This document shows, in pieces, positions 23,825-31,001 of a stretch of DNA of 35,929 nt. A model generated the notes under the pieces. It saw nothing but the letters and a program-made list of their open reading frames with translations, did not search any database and was not told where the DNA came from. The stretch comes from JAXHTH01 sp034211115 (lineage in GTDB: Bacteria > Planctomycetota > Phycisphaerae > Phycisphaerales > SM1A02), in assembly GCA_034211115.1 (NCBI GenBank), contig JAXHTH010000369.1, positions 1 to 35,929 of the forward strand, written 5' to 3'. How positions within the stretch are numbered: position 1 is the first letter of the stretch; every line of letters begins with the position of its first letter. Position numbers and translations under genes: made by a program.

Positions 23825-23849
23825 GACGCGCCGCGGGGGGCGAAGTTCC
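23825..23849 (-). promoter_or_regulatory. Candidate ECF-sigma promoter of the ClpP-fold operon
   Basis: On the minus strand GGAAC (23845-23849) and CGTC (23825-23828) are separated by exactly 16 nt, the classical layout recognised by many ECF sigma factors. TATAAA also occurs just downstream and could be part of a sigma-70 promoter instead. Confidence 0.4.
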
Positions 23850-23904
23850 GCCGCCCACGCTTTTTGCCTGCCGCAGCCCCCTCGGAGGCGGCCGGGAGGC
23901 CCTC

Positions 23905-25173
23905 CTACGCCGTCCCGGACGCCCCGCCTGACTCCTCCGCCGCGGCGAGGATCGTCCGCGCCAGGTCCAAGGCGGCCCGGCGGGTGGTGATCGCCCCCTC
24001 GAGCTGGGCGTCATAGACCCCGTCGAGGATCTTCTTGAAGACCGGTCCCGGCTCGTAGCCGGCCTCGACGAGATCATCGCCCGTCAGGAGCGGGTCCGGG
24101 GCCAGCCCGCTCTCCGCCAGCTCCGCCACCCTCCGCTGAACGTCCACGAACGCCTGAAGATCCTCCGCCTGAAGGAGCATCAGCCCCGACCGGAAGGCCG
24201 GCCGGGCCGCGAGGCGCTTCTGCGCGGCCACCCCGAGCCCGCCCCACTGCTCCCGGAGCGCCTGCCGCACCTGAAGACAGCCCGTCAGCTCGCGGAGTTC
24301 GACGTTCGACAGCATCAGCGCCGCCCCCCACCGCCGGGCGATCTTCCGCAGATCGGTCCCGGTCCCGTCGTGTCGATCGAGCAGCCAGCCGGCGAGGCAG
24401 GTGGGATACGCCGCCTCCTCGGGCAGGCGTCCCAGGCGGCGCGGCGCGACGATCATGTGCGTCTCATTCAGGACTGCTGCATCGACGTTCAGGTACTGCA
24501 TCTCCCACGCCGCCACCGCGCGATTCGCCCCGGCGAACATCCACTTCACTTCCTGGCCGATGCGCTCGCGGCTGATGCCCCTCAGTTCGCCGGATGCGGC
24601 CCGGATGGCCTCCGCCGTCTCCGCCTCGATGGCGAACCGGAACCGCGCCGCGAAACGGATCGCCCGAAGCATCCGGAGGTGATCCTCATGCAGCCGCCGG
24701 GCCGGATCCCCGATGGCGCGAATCACCCCTGCCTCAAGGTCCTCCCGGCCTCCCACGTAATCGATGATCTCTCCCGTCAGGGGATGCTCGAAGAGCCCGT
24801 TGATGGTGAAGTCGCGCCTCCGCGCATCATGCTCGGCGTCGGTGAACGACACCGCGTCCGGGTGCCGGCGGTCGGAGTACACGCCGTCCGTGCGGAACGT
24901 GGCGACCTCGATCACGTGCCCTTTCCGCCGCACGAGCATCACGCCGAACGATTCGCCCACGCTCTGGGCCCGCGGAAAGACCGCCTTCACCTGCGCCGGT
25001 CTTGCGTCGGTGGCAATGTCGTAGTCCTTCGGCTCCAGCCCCAGCAGCCGGTCGCGGACGCATCCGCCGGCGAAGTAGGCGATGTGGCCCGCCTGGATCA
25101 GCGATGAGGCGATGCTGACCGCCGCCTCGCGGAGGCCCGATTCCGCCGTGCTGTCGCCGTCCGATGCGGTCAT
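23905..25173 (-). CDS. CCA tRNA nucleotidyltransferase / poly(A) polymerase family
   Basis: Class II nucleotidyltransferase that adds or repairs the CCA end of tRNA (or adds A tails). The 422-aa protein has the head motif AGHIAYFAGGCVRDRLLG near residue 27, the catalytic DYDIATDA near 48, the RRKGHVIEVATFRTDG block, ARRRDFTINGLFEHP near 118 and RLHEDHLRMLRAIRFAARF near 160 (RRD/ERxxxE region with ISRERIGQE near 200). Length fits bacterial CCA-adding enzymes without the HD domain. ATG 25173 is chosen at the start of the structured part; the frame is open to 25281, overlapping rsmD. It lies 8 bp after rsmD in an operon. Whether it adds CCA, only A, or tails cannot be told by motif. Confidence 0.9.
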   Translation of the reverse strand: MTASDGDSTAESGLREAAVSIASSLIQAGHIAYFAGGCVRDRLLGLEPKDYDIATDARPAQVKAVFPRAQSVGESFGVMLVRRKGHVIEVATFRTDGVYSDRRHPDAVSFTDAEHDARRRDFTINGLFEHPLTGEIIDYVGGREDLEAGVIRAIGDPARRLHEDHLRMLRAIRFAARFRFAIEAETAEAIRAASGELRGISRERIGQEVKWMFAGANRAVAAWEMQYLNVDAAVLNETHMIVAPRRLGRLPEEAAYPTCLAGWLLDRHDGTGTDLRKIARRWGAALMLSNVELRELTGCLQVRQALREQWGGLGVAAQKRLAARPAFRSGLMLLQAEDLQAFVDVQRRVAELAESGLAPDPLLTGDDLVEAGYEPGPVFKKILDGVYDAQLEGAITTRRAALDLARTILAAAEESGGASGTA

Positions 25174-25181
25174 GGCTGAGC

Positions 25182-25832
25182 TTATGCCTCCGCGTGCGGT
25201 GAAGCGTGCGGCCCGGCCTCCTCCGCCTCGCCCGCCCGTCCCGCGGGTGGGGGAAGCTCCGGCTCGTAGACGAGCACCCACATGTCGCGGGCGTATCGCC
25301 TCACCTCCGGCCCCACGAAGCCGTCCACGGTCAGGTTCAGGTCGTCCGGCCCGCGAGGGCTGCGGAGGAAGAGCAGGCCTGGTTTCGCCATGAGTCGGCG
25401 AAGGCGGCTGATCTGCCCCAGCACCCGCCGACGCGCCGACTCCTCCAGCATCATCGCGTACGGCGGGTCAATGAACACCACGTCCACCGGCTTCGGCGCC
25501 CGCAGCAGGAGCGTCTCGCTCAAAGCCTCGCCCCGGATCGCCGTGGCCCGATCCGCGCAGCCGAGGGCGTCGATGTTCTGCTCCAGCAGCCGGAAGATGG
25601 ATCGGCTCTGCTCGACGAGCACGACCCGCTCGGCCCCGCGGCTGACCGCCTCCAGCCCCATCGATCCCACCCCGGCGAAGAGGTCCAGCACGCTTCCCCC
25701 CTCGTCGAACCACTCCCGGAGCATGTTGAAGACCGCCTCCTTGATGCGTTCCGGGTAGGGCCGACTCACCGCCTCATCCGGCGGCGAAAGCAGCCTCCGC
25801 GACTGGTACTCACCGGCAATGATCCGCAGCAT
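25182..25832 (-). CDS. rsmD: 16S rRNA (guanine966-N2)-methyltransferase
   Basis: Methylates G966 of 16S rRNA using SAM. The 216-aa protein starts LRIIAGEYQSRRLLSPP, the standard RsmD N-terminus, followed by RPYPERIKEAVFNML near 22, the SAM site VLDLFAGVGSMGLEAVSRGA near 43, VLVEQSRSIFRLLEQNI and the catalytic VFIDPPYA (D-P-P-Y) near 117. A Pro/Ala/His-rich tail of about 25 aa extends beyond the usual 185-190 aa. ATG 25832 is directly at the conserved start. It is followed after 8 bp by the CCA nucleotidyltransferase gene, so two RNA-processing genes share an operon. Confidence 0.94.
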   Translation of the reverse strand: MLRIIAGEYQSRRLLSPPDEAVSRPYPERIKEAVFNMLREWFDEGGSVLDLFAGVGSMGLEAVSRGAERVVLVEQSRSIFRLLEQNIDALGCADRATAIRGEALSETLLLRAPKPVDVVFIDPPYAMMLEESARRRVLGQISRLRRLMAKPGLLFLRSPRGPDDLNLTVDGFVGPEVRRYARDMWVLVYEPELPPPAGRAGEAEEAGPHASPHAEA

Positions 25833-25936
25833 GGCGGAAACGAGCATCGCCTGTCCGTCGCGGCGCGTCAATCAGCGGTCGCCTAACGGAATGCCCGGCG
25901 GCGTTCGACTCATCGGCGCCGCGTGCGACCCCTTCC

Positions 25937-25942
25937 TATCAT
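25937..25942 (+). promoter_or_regulatory. Putative -10 box of the alpha/beta hydrolase gene
   Basis: TATCAT ends 7 nt before ATG 25950; no Shine-Dalgarno between. Confidence 0.35.
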
Positions 25943-25949
25943 CCCCACC

Positions 25950-26756
25950 ATGCTCGAGCGGTTCACACAGCTTCCCTCGGCCCTCCAGGCCGCCGCGCGG
26001 TGGCGGCGGCTGGGCGTGTCCGACATCCCCGCCATGATCGTCCATCCCGATTGGGATGGCGACGAGGTGGCGACGAAAGCGCCGCTCGTCATCTGGATGC
26101 ATGGCCGCACGGCGCGCAAAGAGATCGATCCCGGCCGGCCGCTGCGCCTCCTGCGGGCCGGTATCGGCTTCTGCGCCGTCGATCTGCCCGGGCACGGCGA
26201 GCGGTACGACCCCGCCCTCCAGCACCCGGCCCACTCGCTCGATCTCATCCTCCAGATGATCGACGAAATCGACGAGATCATCGATGCCGTGCGCGAGATG
26301 GGCATCTTCGACCCGCACCGCATGGGCATCGGCGGGATGTCGGCCGGCGGAATGGCCACCCTCGCCCGCCTCTGTCATGAGCACCCCTTCCGCTGCGCTT
26401 CCGTCGAGGCGGCCACCGGCTCGTGGAAGCACCAGCGGCACCGCGAGATGTTCCGCGACCGCACTGGCGAAGCCATCGCCCGCTCCAACCCGCTGGCGAA
26501 CCTGCACGGCTGGCGCGAGATCCCCCTCCAGGCATTCCACAGCCGCGGCGATGCGTGGGTCGACTTCGAAGGTCAGCGCATCTTCCTCGACGCCCTGCGC
26601 GCGCGCTACCGCGATCCCGACCTTATCGAGTTCATCATCTACGAGGACACCGGCGCCCCCTACGAGCACGCCGGCTTCGGCCACTTCGCCGCCGACGCCA
26701 AGCAGCGCCAGCGCGAGTTCTTCACGAAACACCTCCTGCCGGACGGCCACCGATGA
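25950..26756 (+). CDS. Alpha/beta hydrolase (dienelactone-hydrolase/prolyl-oligopeptidase-like)
   Basis: A 268-aa cytoplasmic serine hydrolase with no signal peptide. It shows the oxyanion strand PLVIWMHGRTARKEID near residue 45, VDLPGHGERYDPALQ near 79, the nucleophile elbow GGMSAGG with Ser131, an Asp in AFHSRGDAWVDF near 197 and the His in HAGFGHFAAD near 245. Substrate unknown. Its last roughly 100 bp occur a second time, diverged, at 27538-27640 beyond the toxin-antitoxin pair, so this gene end was involved in a recombination or duplication. Start ATG 25950 has a -10-like TATCAT 7 nt upstream; GTG 25923 is a possible earlier start. Confidence 0.87.
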   Translation: MLERFTQLPSALQAAARWRRLGVSDIPAMIVHPDWDGDEVATKAPLVIWMHGRTARKEIDPGRPLRLLRAGIGFCAVDLPGHGERYDPALQHPAHSLDLILQMIDEIDEIIDAVREMGIFDPHRMGIGGMSAGGMATLARLCHEHPFRCASVEAATGSWKHQRHREMFRDRTGEAIARSNPLANLHGWREIPLQAFHSRGDAWVDFEGQRIFLDALRARYRDPDLIEFIIYEDTGAPYEHAGFGHFAADAKQRQREFFTKHLLPDGHR

Positions 26757-26763
26757 CCGGTAG

Positions 26764-26797
26764 GGTGGGTGGAGCGACGCCAGGAGCGATACCCACC
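26764..26797 (+). repeat. Hairpin repeat after the hydrolase gene
   Basis: GGTGGGT and ACCCACC pair around GGAGCGACGCCAGGAGCGAT. It resembles a repetitive extragenic palindrome; it lies 7 bp after the stop codon and may act as a terminator without T-tract. Confidence 0.5.
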
Positions 26798-26812
26798 GCC
26801 CCATCCGCACGA

Positions 26813-26818
26813 TAGAAT
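26813..26818 (+). promoter_or_regulatory. Putative -10 box of the toxin-antitoxin operon
   Basis: TAGAAT ends 8 nt before the antitoxin ATG at 26827. Confidence 0.4.
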
Positions 26819-26826
26819 ACGCCACG

Positions 26827-27129
26827 ATGCAGATTAATGGCCTTGACATCCGGCAAGAGGAGATCGCCGACTTCTGCCGCCGGCATGGCGTCAAGCGGCT
26901 GCTGCTGTATGGCAGCGTCCTTCGCGATGACTTCGGCCCGGACAGCGATGTCGATGTGCTCGTGGAGTTCCATCCCGGCCGAACGCCCGGCCTGTTCGGC
27001 TTCGGCCAGATGATCATCGAGCTTCGCGAGATCATCGGCCGGGAAGTCGATCTCCGTACGCCGCACGATCTCTCGCGCTACTTCCGCGCTGAAGTCCTCC
27101 GCACCGCACGACTCCTCCATGCCGCGTGA
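26827..27129 (+). CDS. mntA: MntA-type minimal nucleotidyltransferase antitoxin
   Basis: A 100-aa MNT-domain protein. In MntA/HepT systems this enzyme adds AMP to a Tyr of the HEPN toxin and so neutralises it. The active-site motif G29-S30 ... D41-x-D43 is seen in YGSVLRDDFGPDSDVDVLV, with a third acidic residue in GREVDLRTP. Length is normal for the family. ATG 26827 lies just after a TAGAAT box. The last 11 bp overlap the toxin gene, typical of type VII toxin-antitoxin operons. The pair is bracketed by the two copies of the hydrolase 3' end. Confidence 0.9.
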   Translation: MQINGLDIRQEEIADFCRRHGVKRLLLYGSVLRDDFGPDSDVDVLVEFHPGRTPGLFGFGQMIIELREIIGREVDLRTPHDLSRYFRAEVLRTARLLHAA

Positions 27130-27502
27130 TCCCCGACGGTTTCCGCTCGATGACCGGCTTCGCATGCAGCACATGCTCGATGCGTCGCGCCACGTCGTGC
27201 TGTTTATCACCGATCGTTCACGCAGCGATCTCGACAACGACCCCATGCTGGTCAGGGCGCTCATGAACGCCGTGCAGGAGATCGGCGAAGCCGCTGCGCG
27301 GATCAGTGAAGCGGGTCGCGACCGCGCGCCGGAGGTCCCCTGGGGCCAGATCGTCGCCATGCGGCACGTGCTCGTTCACGTCTACTGGGGCGTCGATCGC
27401 GATCGACTGTGGAAGACCGCGACCGATGACGTTCCGGTGCTCGTCAAGGCCTTGGAGCAGGCCACCGCCGACTGGCCGTTGAGGGAAGCGCCTGAGGCGT
27501 GA
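27119..27502 (+). CDS. hepT: HepT-type HEPN ribonuclease toxin
   Basis: A 127-aa all-helical HEPN protein. The catalytic/modification motif R-x4-H-x-Y is intact as R82-H87-Y89 in MRHVLVHVYWGVD; the Tyr is the residue AMPylated by MntA in characterised systems. HEPN toxins of this class cleave tRNA or mRNA. The N-terminal part (RMQHMLDASRHVVLFI) and central EIGEAAARIS helix match HepT. ATG 27119 overlaps the antitoxin gene by 11 bp. No frameshift or loss of motif is seen, so the toxin looks active. The next sequence downstream is the hydrolase 3'-end remnant. Confidence 0.9.
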   Translation: MPRDPRRFPLDDRLRMQHMLDASRHVVLFITDRSRSDLDNDPMLVRALMNAVQEIGEAAARISEAGRDRAPEVPWGQIVAMRHVLVHVYWGVDRDRLWKTATDDVPVLVKALEQATADWPLREAPEA

Positions 27503-27537
27503 AGAGAAGGGACGACCCGTCCAGTCAGGGCCCACGC

Positions 27538-27640
27538 CGGCGCCCCTACGAGCACGCCGGCTTCGGCCACTTCGCCGCCGACGCCACGCAGCGCCAGCGG
27601 GAATCCTTCACGCGGCATCTCGCGCCGGACGGGACATGAC
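27538..27640 (+). pseudogene. Remnant: diverged second copy of the alpha/beta hydrolase 3' end
   Basis: From 27547 the frame reads YEHAGFGHFAADA then TQRQRESFTRHLAPDGT and a stop, against YEHAGFGHFAADA / KQRQREFFTKHLLPDGHR in the intact gene (26661-26756). The first 40 bases are identical; the rest has about ten changes, mostly conservative. There is no matching 5' part, so it is a gene fragment. A one-base difference in a run of C breaks the frame just upstream. Confidence 0.88.
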
Positions 27641-27703
27641 GCCGGCGAGCACGTGGCATCTGAGAATCTAAAGGTCTGTGAAAACGGGACTGGACGAGAG
27701 ATA

Positions 27704-28141
27704 CTACTCCCCCGCATCAAGACGGACGGCGGCCTCAGCCCGCCCCATGGAGGCTTCGAACATCGAAGCTTCCCATGGCTTCCTCGGCGGCTCCTTGTTT
27801 TTCGCGCGAATCTTGATCTCAAGTCTATCGAGTTCGGGATCGTTCATGATGTGAATCGTGAGGTCAGAATACCCCGACCACGTGTCTGACCGCTCATGCT
27901 GAGGCCACCGAAGTTTGTACATTGCCTGGGAATCGAATCGGTACCCAGTCTTCCCCTCGACCCAGGACTTCGCTTCGTCGGGCGTCATTCCATCACGGCT
28001 TTCCAACTCGTCGATCAGTGTTGCGCCTGTAGAGTGATGTGTGTCCTGCATGTGAAACATCCAGAAGCAACCGCGAGAAACCGCCTCGCTCGTCGTCACG
28101 AGGAACGTCGCTGCAGCCACATCATACCCGACCGTGATCAC
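27704..28141 (-). CDS. Hypothetical protein in a locally less GC-rich island
   Basis: A possible 145-aa protein with balanced, protein-like composition, unlike the Arg/Pro-rich shadow frames: CFWMFHMQDTHHSTG, MTPDEAKSWVEGKTGYRFD, SDTWSGYSDLTIHIMND, RLEIKIRAKN. No family is recognised. The start GTG 28141 overlaps the stop of the small upstream frame in GTGA; ATG at 28060 or 28051 would shorten it. Base composition here is less GC-rich than in neighbours, and the region directly follows the recombination scar, so it may have arrived with the toxin-antitoxin segment. No Shine-Dalgarno is obvious. Confidence 0.45.
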   Translation of the reverse strand: MITVGYDVAAATFLVTTSEAVSRGCFWMFHMQDTHHSTGATLIDELESRDGMTPDEAKSWVEGKTGYRFDSQAMYKLRWPQHERSDTWSGYSDLTIHIMNDPELDRLEIKIRAKNKEPPRKPWEASMFEASMGRAEAAVRLDAGE

Positions 28142-28341
28142 GCCGCGTCGAGCAACCTGGTGACTTTCGCGGGCTTCGGGGACTCCGGGGGCTCCGCATT
28201 CCGGCGGCCCGTGGTGAATCCGGTCCGGCGGCTCACATCGCCTTTGCCCTGCTCCGGGATTCGGAACAGAGGCGGTCTCGCCCGTCTCTTGAGCCCTCGG
28301 ACGGCGGGTCCACCGCCAATTGTCAGCTTTTCCAGAGTCAC
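28138..28341 (-). CDS. Possible small basic protein upstream of the hypothetical gene
   Basis: A 67-aa frame from GTG 28341, beginning with TLEKLTIGGGPAVRGLKRRA and ending in TGA inside a GTGA overlap with the next frame. It is Arg/Lys/Pro-rich and could equally be chance. The 4-bp coupling is the only positive evidence. Confidence 0.22.
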   Translation of the reverse strand: MTLEKLTIGGGPAVRGLKRRARPPLFRIPEQGKGDVSRRTGFTTGRRNAEPPESPKPAKVTRLLDAA

Positions 28342-28385
28342 GCGGCGATCACCCGCGAAGTGTTCGGCGCCTCGTGATCCCCCGG

Positions 28386-28391
28386 TACAAT
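28386..28391 (+). promoter_or_regulatory. Putative promoter -10 (TACAAT) with TTCGGC -35
   Basis: TACAAT ends 6 nt before ATG 28398, and TTCGGC lies 17 nt upstream of it (28363-28368). The predicted start of transcription would coincide with the ATG. Confidence 0.45.
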
Positions 28392-28397
28392 GCCCGG

Positions 28398-29459
28398 ATG
28401 GCGAACTTCCAGATCGAACGGCTGCGCACGCTCCCGGTTCATCGCGATGATGAGGTCTGGGAGGTCGGGTTCATCTCGCTTCCTCTGGACGTTTCCGGTG
28501 GCGATACGAAACAGGGATCGACTCACCCGATCATGACCGTCTGCGTTTCCTCGCGAGGCGGGGCGGCGGTGACCGACCCGAGCCTTCCACAGGACACGCC
28601 ACGCTCGGCGATGCTCGATGCCGTCGCCAGCTTCGCGCTCGATCCGCAACTGCCGGGCGCGCCGGCGCTGGGGTATCTCCCGAAGCGCATCCGCACGTCA
28701 CCCGGCGGCGGCGAGATTGCCGGACAACTCGAAGCCGCCATGCGCGACCTTGGCGTCGAGGTTGAAATCAAGACCGAACTGCCCATTCTCGAAGGCCTTG
28801 CATCCTTCCTGGATGAACAGGCGTCGAGCCTCATGGATGAAGGCGGCGCGCCGCACATGGCGGTGCCGGGCATCATGCGCACGAAGGGCATGACGGTCGA
28901 ACGCGTGCGCGCCTTCGCCGATGCCGCCTCGATCTTCTTCAAGGCCCGGCCGTGGACCCGGTTCCCGAACGAAGTGCTCTGGCGCGTGGAGCCGAAGCCG
29001 CGCACGCGCGCGCTCTCTCACTTCACGATCATGGGCGGCGGGGGCGAGGAGTTCGGCCTCGGCTTCCTCACGTCGCCGACGGACATGATGCGCATGATCA
29101 TCCAGGACGACCCGAGTGCGTTCCTGCAGTCGCGGCGGACGACGATGTGGTCGGTCACGTTCGAGGACATCGGTACCCTGCCTATGCAGGATGCCGACCT
29201 CTGGGAACGCGAGTCGCTTCCCGTGGCGGCGGAGAACGGCTACCCGATCCCGGCGGGCTTCACCCCTTCCGGCAAGGTGCGTCGGCCCACGCCCGAACAG
29301 CTCGACTACCTGGAAGGCGTTCTTCGCGCCGCGGCCCACCTCACGCCGGATCATGCGCGCGGGGAATCCGTTGCGATGACGGTCCGCACCCACGATGGCG
29401 AACGCTCGTTGCGCCTGCGCGTTGCAGCGGATTTCAGCCTCGATGCAGGCGGAGCGTGA
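28398..29459 (+). CDS. Conserved-looking hypothetical cytoplasmic protein
   Basis: A 353-aa protein without signal peptide or membrane segments. Visible blocks include VWEVGFISLPLDV near the N-terminus, PALGYLPKRIRTS near 93, LGVEVEIKTELPILEGLASFLDEQ near 117, ADAASIFFKARPWTRFPNEVLWRVEPKP near 175 and FTIMGGGGEEFGLGFL near 212. The long coherent frame with mixed hydrophobic and charged residues and strong GC3 bias supports real coding. No catalytic motif or family is recognised with confidence. ATG 28398 fits a leaderless transcript from the TACAAT box. Confidence 0.82.
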   Translation: MANFQIERLRTLPVHRDDEVWEVGFISLPLDVSGGDTKQGSTHPIMTVCVSSRGGAAVTDPSLPQDTPRSAMLDAVASFALDPQLPGAPALGYLPKRIRTSPGGGEIAGQLEAAMRDLGVEVEIKTELPILEGLASFLDEQASSLMDEGGAPHMAVPGIMRTKGMTVERVRAFADAASIFFKARPWTRFPNEVLWRVEPKPRTRALSHFTIMGGGGEEFGLGFLTSPTDMMRMIIQDDPSAFLQSRRTTMWSVTFEDIGTLPMQDADLWERESLPVAAENGYPIPAGFTPSGKVRRPTPEQLDYLEGVLRAAAHLTPDHARGESVAMTVRTHDGERSLRLRVAADFSLDAGGA

Positions 29460-29600
29460 GTCTTCACGCCGCATTGAACAGTCTGATGACTTCCGGGAAT
29501 TTCGGGGCCGCGGCCACGGTCCACGGGTCAATATCCTGCTTCGGCTGCTCCTGGCGTTCGGGCTTCGGCCCGCTCGGCGGGGCGCTTGGGCCGCTCCTCC

Positions 29601-29702
29601 CGTCGCACGGCGCGGAGCGTCGCGCCACCTTCCTCGCCGTCGCACGACGCGGAGCCTCGCGCCACCTTCCTCTCGCCGCGCGACGAGGAGCGTCGTCCCA
29701 CC
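29601..29702 (+). repeat. Three tandem REP-like units, about 37-40 bp each
   Basis: Units start near 29601, 29638 and 29675 with the core GCACGACGCGGAGC(G/C)TCGCGCCACC; the third is more diverged. A fourth copy lies in inverse orientation at 9355-9395. The core GACGCGGAGCGTC is palindromic. The surrounding 29460-29811 gap shows no other feature. Confidence 0.6.
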
Positions 29703-29811
29703 GCTGCGGCAACCGTCCTTTCCGGGGGCTGATCGGACATGCCAGGCAGGGAGATCTGTACGATACTCACCGTCGGTTCGAGAGCTCGTCCGGCCCGGAA
29801 CGGGAGTGGTC

Positions 29812-30105
29812 ATGCGCATCACGATCGGCAAAGCGCTGTCTCTGCTCGTGGCGATCGCCTGCTTCGTGATGGTCGTCATCATGCACGGCGGGCTCGATCC
29901 TGACATCGCTGCGTTCGCGCTCGTGCTGCTCGTGTGCCTGGTGCTGATCTGGTTCGGCGATCTGCTGGGGGCGTACGTGGGACCGATGATGGACGGCGAC
30001 CGGATCAGCCGCACCACGCCCGGCGGCTGCCTCGCGAGCCTGGGCTGGATCGGTCTGCTCGGCTTCGCCGCGGCCTGGATCTGGTTTCGTCTTTCTGCGC
30101 CCTGA
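29812..30105 (+). CDS. Small integral membrane protein, unknown function
   Basis: A 97-aa protein with three predicted membrane helices: LSLLVAIACFVMVVIM (about 9-24), IAAFALVLLVCLVLIWF (about 32-48) and ASLGWIGLLGFAAAWIWF (about 75-92), joined by a short loop with Asp and Arg. ATG 29812 has GGGAG at 29802-29806. It ends 32 bp before the next gene and is probably co-transcribed with it. No family recognised. Confidence 0.7.
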   Translation: MRITIGKALSLLVAIACFVMVVIMHGGLDPDIAAFALVLLVCLVLIWFGDLLGAYVGPMMDGDRISRTTPGGCLASLGWIGLLGFAAAWIWFRLSAP

Positions 30106-30137
30106 GGCGCTTGTCCTCCAAAGCTCGAGAGGGCCCG

Positions 30138-31001
30138 ATGCATGAGCAATCGCGACCATTTCTGACGCTTATCACGCCTCCGGAGGGTGCCGATCGCGAG
30201 GCGACGGCGCGGCTGCTCGCGGAGGCGACGGGGTACGACGCCACCACGCTGCGAATGCGGCTCGGTCAACCCCCGCCGATGATCGCGGGCGAGTTCGAGC
30301 CGCACGCGGCGCGGCGGGCGGTGGATTCGATCGTGCGGCACGGGGGCGACGCGTTCGCCCCCACCCTTGGCGACATCACCGCCCTCGGGCCGACGCGGAA
30401 GGTGCGCGACCTTCGCCTCGGCGGCGCGGGGCTCGAAATCGACCTCTGGCGCGGACCTTCCACGACGGTCGCGCCGCGCGAGGTCCGGATCATCGTGCGC
30501 GGCGCGATGAGCGAATCGAAGACCACGGGTCGGGCCCTGACCGCGCTGGACGTCCTCGGGGCGAGCACGGCCAATCCGCGCACGGCCGGCATGGCGGTCG
30601 GCTGGGGCGTGGGCGGCGCCTACGGCCTCGCGTTCGGACTCTACCGCTCCTGGCAGTCCGGCGAGTTCCGGCCGGAACGCACCATTCATGCCTCACATAA
30701 GCTCGACTTCCACACGACCGACGGGCGCGTCTTCCAGATCGACGGCGACAAGTTCGGCTACGGCATCCTCGGCCGTTTGCGCGGCTACAGCGACAACGAG
30801 AACATCGACAGGATGTGCGAGCTGTTCGTGCATCTCAACCCGGATGCGGTGGTCGATCCGTACTTCCGGCTCTTCCGTCCCCCGTCGGGCCACAAGCGCC
30901 TGCGGCTGCCGGACATGAAGATCAACAAGGACGATCCGGCCTTTGCGTTCTACAGCCGATGGGCGGCGCTGATGTACCGGCATGTGATGGGGGAGTCTTG
31001 A
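30138..31001 (+). CDS. Hypothetical protein, two-part
   Basis: A 287-aa protein without a signal peptide. The first about 70 residues (LTLITPPEGADREATARLLAEATGYDA, AVDSIVRHGGDAFAP) have the alternating pattern of a small alpha/beta ligand or nucleic-acid domain similar in rhythm to the L7/L12 C-terminal fold, but I do not claim homology. The remainder contains a short Gly/Ala-rich hydrophobic segment (GMAVGWGVGGAYGLAFGLY), LDFHTTDGRVFQIDGDKFGYGIL and FVHLNPDAVVDPYFRLF. ATG 30138 has GAGAGGG about 6 nt upstream. Its stop codon lies in the first copy of a heptanucleotide repeat, so the C-terminus could change by repeat slippage. Confidence 0.75.
   Translation: MHEQSRPFLTLITPPEGADREATARLLAEATGYDATTLRMRLGQPPPMIAGEFEPHAARRAVDSIVRHGGDAFAPTLGDITALGPTRKVRDLRLGGAGLEIDLWRGPSTTVAPREVRIIVRGAMSESKTTGRALTALDVLGASTANPRTAGMAVGWGVGGAYGLAFGLYRSWQSGEFRPERTIHASHKLDFHTTDGRVFQIDGDKFGYGILGRLRGYSDNENIDRMCELFVHLNPDAVVDPYFRLFRPPSGHKRLRLPDMKINKDDPAFAFYSRWAALMYRHVMGES

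Noticed and set aside
28698..30689. Minus-strand frame of 663 aa over three plus-strand genes
   Set aside because: Arg/Pro-rich shadow; crosses repeats and the start sites of supported genes.
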